This document shows positions 43,573 through 52,563 of a stretch of DNA of 64,000 nucleotides, in pieces. This stretch comes from Flavobacterium sp. (GTDB lineage Bacteria; Bacteroidota; Bacteroidia; Flavobacteriales; Flavobacteriaceae): positions 1 through 64,000 of the forward strand of contig NZ_PNJW01000005.1 in the NCBI RefSeq assembly GCF_013822155.1. Direction: 5' to 3'. Under the pieces are notes generated by a model. It made no database searches. It was not told the origin of the DNA and was given only the letters and a program-made list of their open reading frames with translations. The position numbers and the translations under genes were made by a program. Position 1 is the first letter of the stretch. Each line of letters begins with the position of its first letter.

Positions 43573-43607
43573 CTTAAACCCGAATAGCAATATTCGGGTT
43601 TTTTGTT
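43535..43607 (+). repeat. direct repeat 1: tRNA-Phe 3' half plus terminator
   Basis: 73 bases from the last anticodon base through the terminator T-run. They recur at 43908-43991 with one substitution in the T-arm and a palindromic insertion. This copy belongs to the working tRNA, like an attL site. Confidence 0.88.
43577..43604 (+). terminator. terminator after tRNA-Phe
   Basis: Stem AACCCGAATA (43577-43586) / TATTCGGGTT (43591-43600), loop GCAA, then TTTT. Confidence 0.9.
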
Positions 43608-43621
43608 TTCAAAGAAAGATA

Positions 43622-43909
43622 ATGTCGCACTTTGTTTATATATTATTTTCAAAAACTACTTCAAAATATTACATTGGAGAAACTCATAATGTGGACGAAA
43701 GAGTTAAAAACCATAACCAACATAACTATGTAAATTCATATTCAAAAATTGCAAATGATTGGGAATTGGCATTTTGTTTTGAATGTAGTGATAGAAATAA
43801 CGCTTTATATCTCGAAAAATTTATCAAAAAAATGAAAAGCAGATTATTTATTCAAAAGATAATTGCAAATCCTGAAATTCTATCTGATATACTTTCTAAA
43901 AAAAAATAA
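43622..43909 (+). CDS. GIY-YIG nuclease-domain protein
   Basis: 95 residues forming one GIY-YIG domain of the small UvrC-like/UPF0213 type. The GIY equivalent is VYIL (residues 5-8), the YIG is YYIGET (17-22), followed by the catalytic Arg in DERVKNHN and the metal Glu in LYLEKFIKK (Glu near 67). ATG 43622 begins the domain; the frame opens earlier but through the tRNA. The stop codon lies at the first base of the second direct repeat. The whole insert is this gene plus 14 leader bases. No promoter of its own is visible, so expression may need read-through from the tRNA gene. Confidence 0.9.
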   Translation: MSHFVYILFSKTTSKYYIGETHNVDERVKNHNQHNYVNSYSKIANDWELAFCFECSDRNNALYLEKFIKKMKSRLFIQKIIANPEILSDILSKKK

Positions 43910-43928
43910 ATCCATGTGTCCCTAGTTC

Positions 43929-43944
43929 TCCCGAAGCTTCGGGA
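43929..43944. repeat. 16-bp perfect palindrome in the damaged tRNA copy
   Basis: TCCCGAAGCTTCGGGA, fully self-complementary. It differs by one base from the element at 1006-1021. Confidence 0.7.
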
Positions 43945-43960
43945 CTGGAGGTACCACTTA

Positions 43961-43988
43961 AACCCGAATAGCAATATTCGGGTTTTTT
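43961..43988. terminator. duplicated terminator
   Basis: A second exact copy of the tRNA-Phe terminator (43961-43970 with 43975-43984). It now ends plus-strand transcription of the GIY-YIG gene and faces the AsmA-like gene. Confidence 0.85.
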
Positions 43989-43989
43989 G

Positions 43990-46785
43990 TTATTTAATAG
44001 TGTCCCTAATTGTTTCAGGCAATTGTTCAGGAACGACTTGAGGAGAAGTTCCGTCCTCGTATTCCGTTTCTTCAAGGTTTTCCGTCTGTTTTCCAACTCC
44101 AATAATAGGGTTTTCTTGAGTTCCGGTCACTTTTATTGGGATACCTATTATTCCTAATGGAGGTAAGCCCAACCTCATTTTTATATTTAATTTACCATCA
44201 AAACTTGATTCTCCTTCAATTCTTGGCCTAAATCCTGCCACCTTAAACTTGAATCGTTCTATTTTAATCAAATTATTTTTTACAGTCGTTTTAATATCTA
44301 CTTTTGAAACATCGGGGTCTTTTAATGCATCTGTTTCTGTTTTTTTGCTTACTGCATTAAATAATTTGAATCCTTTCATTTTTACATTCTTGACTGAAAG
44401 TGTTCCTCCACCAACGAGAGAAGGATATATTGGAGACATATTTTCATCTATTTTTCCGGCTATTTTGTAATCTAAGGAAACAATACCTTCTGCATATTCA
44501 GCAGCAGAAGCCATTTCACGAAACATAGGTATTTCATTGTAAGCTCTCTTAATATTAAATTCCGTTGCTTTAATCTTAAAATCAAAATCTGCTTTGTTTG
44601 TAGATTCATTGAAATATAAAGCACTCATAATTACTTTTGTACCAATTAGTGAAAAAGAAGTGTTTTGAAGAGCCAATTTCCTTTGATTCACAACCATTTT
44701 TCCGGAAAGATTTTCAATATTCATCTCATCAAAAACAACTTTGTTGGCCTTTGCAAGTAAATTAAAATTAAATTGAGTCGGAATAACTATCACTCCACTT
44801 TCAGAAACAGTTTCACTTTCGGCGGATTCAGGCAATTCTTTTGAATTATCTGAAAAAGCCATGAACTCATTTATTTGAATCAGATTAGATTCTACTGCAA
44901 ATGTTCCTTTTAAAATTTCAGAATCAGACAAGGCAAAATTTATCACATTTTCCATGTAACCATTCATCATGAAATCAGATTGCCCATAGTTTGCCTTAAA
45001 GTTTTTGAAATTCATTTTATCTTGATTAAAAACAAATTCGCCCTCTTTAATGATAAACGGTTTGGGTAAATAATCAGAAGTTGTTTTTATATCTCTCAGA
45101 TAAAGAATGCCTTTATTTTCCAGTTTATTGTAGTTGCCATTAGTAGCGTCACTTTGTTTTCCTTTAAATGAGACATCCATTTTAGCATATCCGCTTACAT
45201 CCAAACCTTTTTGAGAAAATACTTTATATATTTTTTCAATATCTAATTCACCTTTCGCTTTTATATTATACGAAATATCTTCAAAATTTTGAAATGATGC
45301 ATTAATTGCAATTGGTTTTCCTTCAAATTGGAGTGATGCCGGATTAATGACAAGTGATAAATCTTTTAATTCACCTGTTTGATTTGATGCTTTTGCTTTA
45401 AAATTTATGTTCTCAATAGGGTTAGGATAATAGGTTGATTTAATATGTCCATTTTTAAGTTCTAAATCTCCTTTGGTTACCGGAAATTGATTTTTTTCTT
45501 TATCATAAATGCCCTTTGCAACAATATCTGCTGTAAAAATGCCTTTTAAATCCATATTTTGAATACCTAAAGCCTTATCCAGTTTCGCTAAATCCATTTT
45601 AGAACGAATTCGGGCATTAATTTTCGGTTTTGAAAGTCCGTTAACAATTACATTTCCATTAAAAAAATCTTTCCCTACATCAAAATAAATGGAATCAATT
45701 TTTACTGCCAATTGTTCTGGATCTAAAGAAGGTAATTTAGTATCAAAATTCAAAAATATATTTTCGGCAGGAAAAGGGGTTTTTTGATGGGAGATATAAC
45801 CATCTCTGATTTTCATATTAAAATGAACGTTTGGCATTTTATTTTCAGAGGCAATGTATTGCCCTTTCAACTCAAAGAATAAATCTGTTTTACCCTTAAT
45901 TTCTGTCTTATCTAACCATTTAATATAACTTGGTGGTAAAGCTGTAAAGAAGTCATTTAATTGACTATTCTGAGATTTTACATTAAAATCTAAATCATAT
46001 CCATTTTTTAAAAAGTTGAATTTCCCTTTAAATTCAACTGGCAATTTGTTGATTTTTAAATTATTTTGTTCAAAAACAAGGGCAAGAGAATTGGTGTTTA
46101 TTTTTGTAATTAATTCAGCATTAACTTTTTTGTTTTTTAAATATTGTTCATTTTCAAAACTGAAATCAAACGACTCAATTTGTGCTTTTGTTTTCAAATC
46201 AAAAACTGCTTTATCCAAATCACCTTTACCGATGTAATTAAAGCCTTTTGCATTAATTAAAATTTTAGTGGATTGATCATCATAAACTAACCTGGTATTT
46301 TTGATATCTATTCGTTCCAGCTTTAAAGATGCAGAAGTTGAATCAGAAACAGTTTCTGCCTCATCTGAAACATAAACATTGTAATTGGGTTCCCCTTTTT
46401 TGTTTACTTTGATTAAAATAGTGCCTTCTGAGATGAAAATTTTATCGATTTTAATTTTTTCATCAAAAAAAACAGACTTTAAATTTATACCAAATGCCAC
46501 TTCCTTTGCGGCAATAAGCGTGTCTTTTTGAAATGGTGCGGATCCTTTTAATAAAAAATCATCCAATGATAAGGTTAACGAAGGAAAATGAGTAAAAAAA
46601 GACAGGTGAGTTTCTTTAAAACTCAATTCTCCATTAAGCTTCTCGTTTGCAAACTTTTTTACTTGATTTGTTAATGTTTCAGGGAAAATTGTTGGCAACA
46701 AAAAAAGCAATAACAGTAGTGTTCCCAAAGATATCCCGGCAATTTTAACTATTTTAAATACGCGTTTTTTACCTGATTTATTCAT
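43990..46785 (-). CDS. AsmA-family envelope protein
   Basis: About 931 residues. One N-terminal helix (ISLGTLLLLLFLLPTIF) is followed by a long, repetitive beta-strand region of the AsmA/TamB-like type with an AsmA_2-like C-terminal part (VGGGTLSVKNVKMKGFKLFNAVSKKT), ending in an acidic tail. Such proteins span the periplasm and are linked to phospholipid transport and outer-membrane balance. An in-frame ATG at 46812 exists, but a promoter covers it (46790-46820), so ATG 46785 is chosen. The stop shares its first bases with the second tRNA repeat. Confidence 0.87.
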   Translation of the reverse strand: MNKSGKKRVFKIVKIAGISLGTLLLLLFLLPTIFPETLTNQVKKFANEKLNGELSFKETHLSFFTHFPSLTLSLDDFLLKGSAPFQKDTLIAAKEVAFGINLKSVFFDEKIKIDKIFISEGTILIKVNKKGEPNYNVYVSDEAETVSDSTSASLKLERIDIKNTRLVYDDQSTKILINAKGFNYIGKGDLDKAVFDLKTKAQIESFDFSFENEQYLKNKKVNAELITKINTNSLALVFEQNNLKINKLPVEFKGKFNFLKNGYDLDFNVKSQNSQLNDFFTALPPSYIKWLDKTEIKGKTDLFFELKGQYIASENKMPNVHFNMKIRDGYISHQKTPFPAENIFLNFDTKLPSLDPEQLAVKIDSIYFDVGKDFFNGNVIVNGLSKPKINARIRSKMDLAKLDKALGIQNMDLKGIFTADIVAKGIYDKEKNQFPVTKGDLELKNGHIKSTYYPNPIENINFKAKASNQTGELKDLSLVINPASLQFEGKPIAINASFQNFEDISYNIKAKGELDIEKIYKVFSQKGLDVSGYAKMDVSFKGKQSDATNGNYNKLENKGILYLRDIKTTSDYLPKPFIIKEGEFVFNQDKMNFKNFKANYGQSDFMMNGYMENVINFALSDSEILKGTFAVESNLIQINEFMAFSDNSKELPESAESETVSESGVIVIPTQFNFNLLAKANKVVFDEMNIENLSGKMVVNQRKLALQNTSFSLIGTKVIMSALYFNESTNKADFDFKIKATEFNIKRAYNEIPMFREMASAAEYAEGIVSLDYKIAGKIDENMSPIYPSLVGGGTLSVKNVKMKGFKLFNAVSKKTETDALKDPDVSKVDIKTTVKNNLIKIERFKFKVAGFRPRIEGESSFDGKLNIKMRLGLPPLGIIGIPIKVTGTQENPIIGVGKQTENLEETEYEDGTSPQVVPEQLPETIRDTIK

Positions 46786-46789
46786 ACTA

Positions 46790-46820
46790 CGAAAGTATTC
46801 ATAATCTATCAATTAGCAAA
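46790..46820 (-). promoter_or_regulatory. promoter of the AsmA-like gene
   Basis: On the minus strand TTTG (46820-46817), a 19-base spacer and TACTTTCG (46797-46790). The -7 element ends just before the ATG at 46785, so the mRNA would be leaderless or nearly so, or the protein starts further in. Confidence 0.5.
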
Positions 46821-46822
46821 AT

Positions 46823-46858
46823 ATTAAAAATAAAAAACCCAACTAAAAAGCTGGGTTT
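46823..46858 (-). terminator. terminator of the susCDE-amylase operon
   Basis: Stem AAACCCAACT (46835-46844) / AGCTGGGTTT (46849-46858), one mismatch, loop AAAA. On the minus strand it is followed by TTTTTATTTTT. It lies 34 bases after the amylase stop. Confidence 0.85.
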
Positions 46859-46892
46859 AATGGCATTATAATCATATTAACTAACTCAAATT

Positions 46893-49784
46893 TTAATTTT
46901 TTAGCAATTTCATTGATTTTTCACGGTCATTTTGATCTTTAATTTTTACGAAATAAATTCCTTTCGTCAAATCACTTACATCAAAACGATAGTTTGTATC
47001 AAAATCATTTTGAAATGCTTTAACTAATTGACCTGTAATTGAATAAATTTCAACTTTTACTGTTGGAACTGTCACAGAAAATGTTTCGGTAGTTGGATTA
47101 GGTGCAATTGCAATATCATCTTTCCATTCAAAAGTTTCGGCACTAAGCGTTGGCAATCTGTTCCCATAAACTTTAAACTCTCCCGGGGCTAATGCAATCT
47201 GTGCCGTTGTGCTGGTTACGCTTATTGGAGCATCCGTCATTAAATCATACCAAGTCCCAGTATATGGGAAATCAGGGGTGATATTTTGACTAGCCACAGA
47301 AAAGTTTGCTAAAATAACTACATTTTTTAACTGTGTAGATGGCAATGAATTATTGAACACATAAATTCGTTGACGAATATTACTGCCATTTGGACTAATA
47401 GAATAATCACCATTAAAAACCGGTTCATTTTTCTTTAAACTAATAAATTTTGCATAGGCATTGTAAACTGAATTGCGAAGAGCATCGCCTAACCAATTTT
47501 CAACCCATTGGGGCTGAGGCTTCGTGTCTAATTTACAATCTCCTGGAATAGCATCGTAATCTGTATTTACGGAACTGCCTCCTGAGCAAGTAAAAATAGA
47601 ATCGTCCATCCCTAATTCTTGAAAATGCCAAATCATTTTAGGGCCAGGAATTAAAATACTGGTAGCACCAATTGCTTTCATTCTTGGAATTGTATTGTTT
47701 AAGTTCCCACTAACAGGAGCGGTTCCTCCACCATTTCCAAAAGTTACTGCTTCATAAATAATTCTGTCTTTATCATGACTTTCGGCATAACCCATTAATC
47801 TTTTTCCGGTAAAACCTCTACTGACATGTCCCATTCTTGTTATATCAGCATTTGTTGAATTTCCACTGATAAGTTGTTTGTAAGGATTCCAAAGTTCTCC
47901 CCACATCATAACCCCTTTACCTTCATTAATTCTATAATTTGCCCATTGTTGCTCTTCATTATCCGCCCCTAAATGTTCAAAAATCACATAATGATTTGGG
48001 TCTAATGACCAAGAATAATCAGCATATTCTTTTAAAACAGCTACTCTATCATTTCGATATCCATTTGTACAAGCATCATCTCCGGCAGTACATTCTTGTG
48101 TAAAACCTTTTGTTAAATCCCATCGGAATCCATCGATTTTATACTCCTCTACCCATTGTTTGATTACCCGTTTTGTGTAATATTTTGTCAAGGCTGATTG
48201 GTGATTAAAATCATCCCCTACACTGTAACTGTGTCTTGCAACAGTATTAAAATAGGGATTATCACTTGCCGGTGGTCCCCAACCGTCTCCATCTGCATCA
48301 CTCATCCACATTCTTATACCCGGGTTTCTTCCGAAGGCATGATTTAAAGCTACGTCAAGAATTACGGCGATACCATTTTGATGGCATAAATCAATAAGTT
48401 CTTTTAGTTTGTCTTTGGTTCCATAAAATTTGTCTTGAGCCATGTGAAATGCGGTGTTATATCCCCACGATTCATTTCCTTCAAATTCCATGACCGGCAT
48501 TAACTCAATCGCATTAATTTTAAGATTTCTAAAATAATCAATTCTGTCTATTAGATTTTGATAAGTTCTATTCGCATCAAAATCTCTTACTAAAACTTCG
48601 TATACTACAAGATTATCTTTATTCGGTTTTACAAAATTCAATGTAGCTTGACTCCATGGATAAACCGGTTGTGCTGTTTGTAATACCGTAACTTCTCTTT
48701 CTTGCCCTTGAGGGTACGCCGGCATATTTGGGTAGCTTGTAGAAGGAATCCACTGGTCATCATAAGGTGACAAAACTAATGTGGAATACATATCTGCCGT
48801 TTTTACCAAAACCGGTGAATTAGTGGTTGGTGTTTGATCTACCACCCAATATTGATAAGTATACATTTGTCCGGGAGTAAGCCCTGTCAATTCTAACCAA
48901 AATATATTTGTGGTTGGATCTTTTTTCATGGCATACGACCCATCCGGTTCCCAATTGTTGAAACTACCTGCCACATAAACAAAATCTTTCCCCGGAGCAT
49001 TTAACTTCAGTGTTGCTTTTGTTGGATCAGATGCATTATAATTAATACCATCTTCCATACCCGCAGGAATTGCTTGAGAAATAGTACCGGGATTTACAAT
49101 TACTTTAAATGTTCTTGTAATTGTACTACTTCCTTGTGTTACTATCAACTCGTAATTTTGATTTGAAGTAATAGGTGAATGTGTAAAGGAATAATTTGCA
49201 GTAGCTCCATTTGAATTGATAGTATTTCCATTTGCTTTCAAAACATAACTGGCATTACCGCCTGTATTTGTAGCAGAAACTAACAAACTACCTCCACTAT
49301 TTATGATAGTTGAACTATTGTTCACAGGAGAAGTCAAGTTTAACTGAAAAGTTCCCACATTGAAAATAAAATCACTGCATGATGGTGGTAATTTTAAGGT
49401 TTGAGAACCATTTGCATTTCTAAAAACCATTCCTAGTTTTGTTGCATTTGCTTGTTGTGTTCCATTTAAACCAAAATAAACACTTGGTGTAATAGTAATA
49501 GACCACGTTCCATTTCCATTGTTTGTCATTAGCCCAACGCCATTATCTTGTCCCCAAGTTCCAATAACAGAATAACCAAAAGCATTTGTATCATCGCCAA
49601 TACCGGCATGCATATAAACTTTTGCAGGACTTGTCCCCATAAGGTTACAGGCTTGGGCAGCTGTTGATACAGTAATAGTAATTTGATCCGTTACATTGAA
49701 CGTGGAGGGAGTAATTGTTACTTGAGCAAAAACTAATCCTGAAAATAAAGAAAATAAAAAAGTAAAGAAATAATATTTTTTCAT
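46893..49784 (-). CDS. T9SS-exported GH13 alpha-amylase
   Basis: 963 residues. Signal peptide (FFTFLFSLFSGLVFAQ), N-terminal carbohydrate-binding-like beta modules (about 20-330, with a GSFNNWEPDGSY segment like CBM48), then the GH13 barrel (about 370-800). The nucleophile Asp is in DGFRWDLTKGF (near 552), the acid Glu in IFEHLGAD (near 603) and the third Asp region in AESHDKDR (near 670). The last 75 residues (IAPNPTTETFSV to GIYFVKIKD) are a T9SS sorting domain, so the enzyme is exported to or beyond the cell surface. It is the flavobacterial equivalent of SusG and is the last gene of the susC operon. Confidence 0.93.
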   Translation of the reverse strand: MKKYYFFTFLFSLFSGLVFAQVTITPSTFNVTDQITITVSTAAQACNLMGTSPAKVYMHAGIGDDTNAFGYSVIGTWGQDNGVGLMTNNGNGTWSITITPSVYFGLNGTQQANATKLGMVFRNANGSQTLKLPPSCSDFIFNVGTFQLNLTSPVNNSSTIINSGGSLLVSATNTGGNASYVLKANGNTINSNGATANYSFTHSPITSNQNYELIVTQGSSTITRTFKVIVNPGTISQAIPAGMEDGINYNASDPTKATLKLNAPGKDFVYVAGSFNNWEPDGSYAMKKDPTTNIFWLELTGLTPGQMYTYQYWVVDQTPTTNSPVLVKTADMYSTLVLSPYDDQWIPSTSYPNMPAYPQGQEREVTVLQTAQPVYPWSQATLNFVKPNKDNLVVYEVLVRDFDANRTYQNLIDRIDYFRNLKINAIELMPVMEFEGNESWGYNTAFHMAQDKFYGTKDKLKELIDLCHQNGIAVILDVALNHAFGRNPGIRMWMSDADGDGWGPPASDNPYFNTVARHSYSVGDDFNHQSALTKYYTKRVIKQWVEEYKIDGFRWDLTKGFTQECTAGDDACTNGYRNDRVAVLKEYADYSWSLDPNHYVIFEHLGADNEEQQWANYRINEGKGVMMWGELWNPYKQLISGNSTNADITRMGHVSRGFTGKRLMGYAESHDKDRIIYEAVTFGNGGGTAPVSGNLNNTIPRMKAIGATSILIPGPKMIWHFQELGMDDSIFTCSGGSSVNTDYDAIPGDCKLDTKPQPQWVENWLGDALRNSVYNAYAKFISLKKNEPVFNGDYSISPNGSNIRQRIYVFNNSLPSTQLKNVVILANFSVASQNITPDFPYTGTWYDLMTDAPISVTSTTAQIALAPGEFKVYGNRLPTLSAETFEWKDDIAIAPNPTTETFSVTVPTVKVEIYSITGQLVKAFQNDFDTNYRFDVSDLTKGIYFVKIKDQNDREKSMKLLKN

Positions 49785-49804
49785 AGCTGAAAATTTAAAT
49801 GATA

Positions 49805-49835
49805 AAAAAGGGCTGTAGGATTTACAGCCCTTTTT
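49805..49835 (-). terminator. terminator-like hairpin between susE and the amylase gene
   Basis: AAAAAGGGCTGTA (49805-49817) pairs with TACAGCCCTTTTT (49823-49835), loop GGATT, with T-run on the minus strand. It probably reduces amylase expression relative to susCDE. Confidence 0.8.
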
Positions 49836-49852
49836 ATTATTTTAAAAAGAAA

Positions 49853-50896
49853 TTATTGAGCAATTAATTCATAAGTGTATGCTCTTGGGCTACTTAAATT
49901 AAGTTTTACCAAATAAGTACCGGCAACACCAACAGAAAGATTAGCTCCATCTTGTGACATAGCAGCAGGATCTCCTCCGTAATTAATGGTCCAAGCATCA
50001 TTAGCTCTGAATTTAAATTCTCCAGCACTTAATGCTACTATACCTTCCCACATTTGGGTAGTTGCATTGTAAGTCAAAGGAGTACTTGCATCCCAACCAC
50101 CTGGAGTTGCAGCACCAATAATTCCCCAATTGGTTAATTCTGTAGAATAAGTTAAGGCTTCTGTATCCGCTTTAACTCTATAGTAACCAGCCGGTGATGT
50201 ACAATCAGACTCTCCTTGTTCAACTAAAACACCAGAGAAAGAACCATCATCGCCCCAATCTGTATTTCCCCAATTGAAAGCACCAGAAGCATCAGGAGCT
50301 AAAAACTTATAACCTCCATCTAACCAAATATAACCTTCATAATCTGTTTCACCAAATCCTGAAGAAGCTAATTTTGGTGCTGTTGGTGGATTCCAACCTT
50401 GGTGGTTTCCAGGTACAGCGATTGTTGGTAAATCAGTACTGAATGCAGTAACAAAAATAGTTAACGTATTCGAAATTCTTTCTTGAGTTTCAGTAGTTCC
50501 AGTAGTAGCTTTTACTCTAATATCTAAACCACCCTCTGTGAAAGGAGTTAAACCGGCAGCCACAGCAGCCCCATTTAATTCTAACACATTCCAAGTTACA
50601 TTTGTATTTGTTGTAGAAGCGGCAACAACCGGTTCAGCGAAATCAGTACCAGCAGCTGCAAATTCAACTACATATTGAATTTCAGTAGGTGTTCCATAAT
50701 CAGCAGCAGACCAAGTTAAAGTAATACTTGGATTTGTTTGTAAATTTGGATCTAAAACTATGTTTGTTCCAGCATCCGGTGTAACTATTACAAAATCCCC
50801 TGATGGATCAAGGATTTGGAAGTTTTCTTCGTCTTCACAAGACATAAGTCCAGCAAAAGCGATAAAAGCGAATAAAAATTTGAATGTATTTTTCAT
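49853..50896 (-). CDS. susE: SusE/SusF-type starch-binding outer-membrane lipoprotein
   Basis: 347 residues. Signal and lipobox (AGLMSC, Cys20), then an Ig-like SusE domain (about 30-145) followed by two starch-binding modules with similar aromatic patterns (GNHQGWNPP and KFLAPD; GGWDASTPLTYN and EFKFRAND). These bind starch at the surface and hold it for SusC/SusD. It follows susD by 27 bases. The gene symbol reflects type and position. Function is by family. Confidence 0.87.
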   Translation of the reverse strand: MKNTFKFLFAFIAFAGLMSCEDEENFQILDPSGDFVIVTPDAGTNIVLDPNLQTNPSITLTWSAADYGTPTEIQYVVEFAAAGTDFAEPVVAASTTNTNVTWNVLELNGAAVAAGLTPFTEGGLDIRVKATTGTTETQERISNTLTIFVTAFSTDLPTIAVPGNHQGWNPPTAPKLASSGFGETDYEGYIWLDGGYKFLAPDASGAFNWGNTDWGDDGSFSGVLVEQGESDCTSPAGYYRVKADTEALTYSTELTNWGIIGAATPGGWDASTPLTYNATTQMWEGIVALSAGEFKFRANDAWTINYGGDPAAMSQDGANLSVGVAGTYLVKLNLSSPRAYTYELIAQ

Positions 50897-50923
50897 TTTT
50901 AAATAATTTTTAAATTGATATGA

Positions 50924-52555
50924 TTAATAACCAGGGTTTTGAGTTAAATTTGGATTAACAGCTAAACTTTGAGATGGAAGAGGGTATACTTTTAAGTTAC
51001 CTGAAATTGAAATTCCATTAGAACCATTTCCTTTCCAAGCCCAATTATAGTTTCCGCCAGTATATCTGTTGAAACGGATTAAGTCTTGTCTTCTGTGAGA
51101 TTCCCAATGTAATTCTCTTAATCTTTCATCTAAAATAAATTGAAGAGAAACTTGAGATACAGACACATTAGCTGATTCATTACCAAAGGCTCTTTCTCTT
51201 AAATCATTGATATAATCAACTGATTGTTGTGTAGCTATTCCTGTTTGATCTAAAGAACTATTCGTAGCACCGGAATTTCTCATTTGAGCTTCCGCTAACA
51301 TTAAATAAACGTCTGCTAATCTAAATAATGGAAAATCCGTATCAACAAAAGTCAAATCTGAACCCTGACCACCGTTTGAAGTTCTGTTAGAAAATTTAGT
51401 GATTACAAAACCTGAATCTCTATCAGAAATAGAACCAATTTCAGCCGAACGATTTGCTTTAATTAATGTATTACGTGAATCACCATTATAAATAGCATCT
51501 TCAAATTTACTTGCAAATTGTTTTCTAACTCGTAAAGCTCCACCCCAACCTCCGGCACCAACACCAAGAGATACACCGTTTTGTTCAATCGAACCTACTT
51601 CACCATTAATCATAACTGTTGTTGGTCCGTAATTTTTAGTATATTGACCATCAGAAATTAAAGGAAAAATGATTTCATTTCTAGCACTATTTGTGTCACT
51701 GTCTGACATAAAATTATAAAGATAATTAGGTGCTAATGAATATCCTCCACCAATGATGTTATTACATTGAGCAATACATTCCGTATATTTTGGAGTTCCA
51801 ATATAAACCTCAGCATTTAAATACATTTTAGCTAAAATCATCCAAGCAACCGCTTTGTCTGCTCTTCCATGTTCATTAGTTCTCGGAGCTTTTAAATCAG
51901 CTTCGATTGCTGTCAATTCTTCTTCTAAAAATGCAAATAACTGAGCTCTGTCATATTGAGGACCAGCTGTAAAACCAGGTAAATCTTCTTCTGTTAAGAA
52001 AGGAGCTTTTCCATATAAATCCATCAAGTGGTAATAGGCCAATGCTCTCAACAATCTAGCTTCTGCTCTAAAAGTAGGTATTTCAGCTCTAACGGCTTCT
52101 CCAACTCCTCTAGTATCTAATTTAGCATCTGTTGTTTGTCTCAAATATTCATTTGCAAAAGAAACCTGTACCATAGCTCTACCGAACATCCCACGTACAA
52201 TTGGGTTTTCAGCTGACCAAATATTACGTTGAATTTCTCTAACACCCGGGTCATTTTCATATGACCAAACTGCTTCGTCTGCCGCCAATACTTGCATATA
52301 CCATAAGGTTCTACCATATTGACTGGTTCCTGCATCTAATCCTTCAATAAAAGAAGAACCAGGACCACTTGTTCCAGTTAAGGATAAATTTGAATAAACC
52401 CCCGCCAAACCTTGTTTATAAGAGGCATCCGTTGTGTAGAAGTCATCCGTAAGGAACAAATTGTCATCTTGCGGAGTAACATTCAAATCATCAGTACACG
52501 CTCCTAAGAAAAGAAGTACTGAGAATGCGGTTAATAATTTAATTTTTGTTTTCAT
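50924..52555 (-). CDS. susD: SusD/RagB-family glycan-binding lipoprotein
   Basis: 543 residues. Signal with lipobox (LLFLGAC, Cys20), TPR-rich helical body (RALAYYHLMDLYGKAPF) and the typical C-terminal region (LRELHWESHRRQDLIRFNRYTGG). SusD forms a lid on the SusC channel and binds the oligosaccharide. The gene follows susC by 8 bases. Glycan specificity is inferred as alpha-glucan from the amylase, maltose phosphorylase and alpha-glucosidase genes around it. Confidence 0.94.
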   Translation of the reverse strand: MKTKIKLLTAFSVLLFLGACTDDLNVTPQDDNLFLTDDFYTTDASYKQGLAGVYSNLSLTGTSGPGSSFIEGLDAGTSQYGRTLWYMQVLAADEAVWSYENDPGVREIQRNIWSAENPIVRGMFGRAMVQVSFANEYLRQTTDAKLDTRGVGEAVRAEIPTFRAEARLLRALAYYHLMDLYGKAPFLTEEDLPGFTAGPQYDRAQLFAFLEEELTAIEADLKAPRTNEHGRADKAVAWMILAKMYLNAEVYIGTPKYTECIAQCNNIIGGGYSLAPNYLYNFMSDSDTNSARNEIIFPLISDGQYTKNYGPTTVMINGEVGSIEQNGVSLGVGAGGWGGALRVRKQFASKFEDAIYNGDSRNTLIKANRSAEIGSISDRDSGFVITKFSNRTSNGGQGSDLTFVDTDFPLFRLADVYLMLAEAQMRNSGATNSSLDQTGIATQQSVDYINDLRERAFGNESANVSVSQVSLQFILDERLRELHWESHRRQDLIRFNRYTGGNYNWAWKGNGSNGISISGNLKVYPLPSQSLAVNPNLTQNPGY

Positions 52556-52563
52556 AGTTTTTT

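Larger units (their letters stand above)
43908..43991 (+). repeat. direct repeat 2: broken tRNA-Phe 3' half plus terminator
   Basis: 84 bases equivalent to 43535-43607. The T-loop GATCC of the original is replaced by a 16-bp palindrome, adding 11 bases, and CCTGG has become CCTAG, so it cannot be a working tRNA end. It finishes at the stop codon of the AsmA-like gene. Confidence 0.88.

Noticed and set aside
43541..43621. N-terminal extension of the GIY-YIG gene
   Set aside because: The extra 27 codons come from the tRNA T-arm and the terminator. The domain starts at ATG 43622, so the extension is not coding.
43908..43991. Second tRNA gene
   Set aside because: Only the 3' half is present, the T-loop is broken by a palindrome, and no acceptor or D-arm lies upstream, so it cannot fold as a tRNA.
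43896..44102. A minus-strand frame of 68 codons across the second tRNA repeat
   Set aside because: It reads through the palindrome and terminator and overlaps the AsmA-like coding end in another frame; there is no support for a gene.
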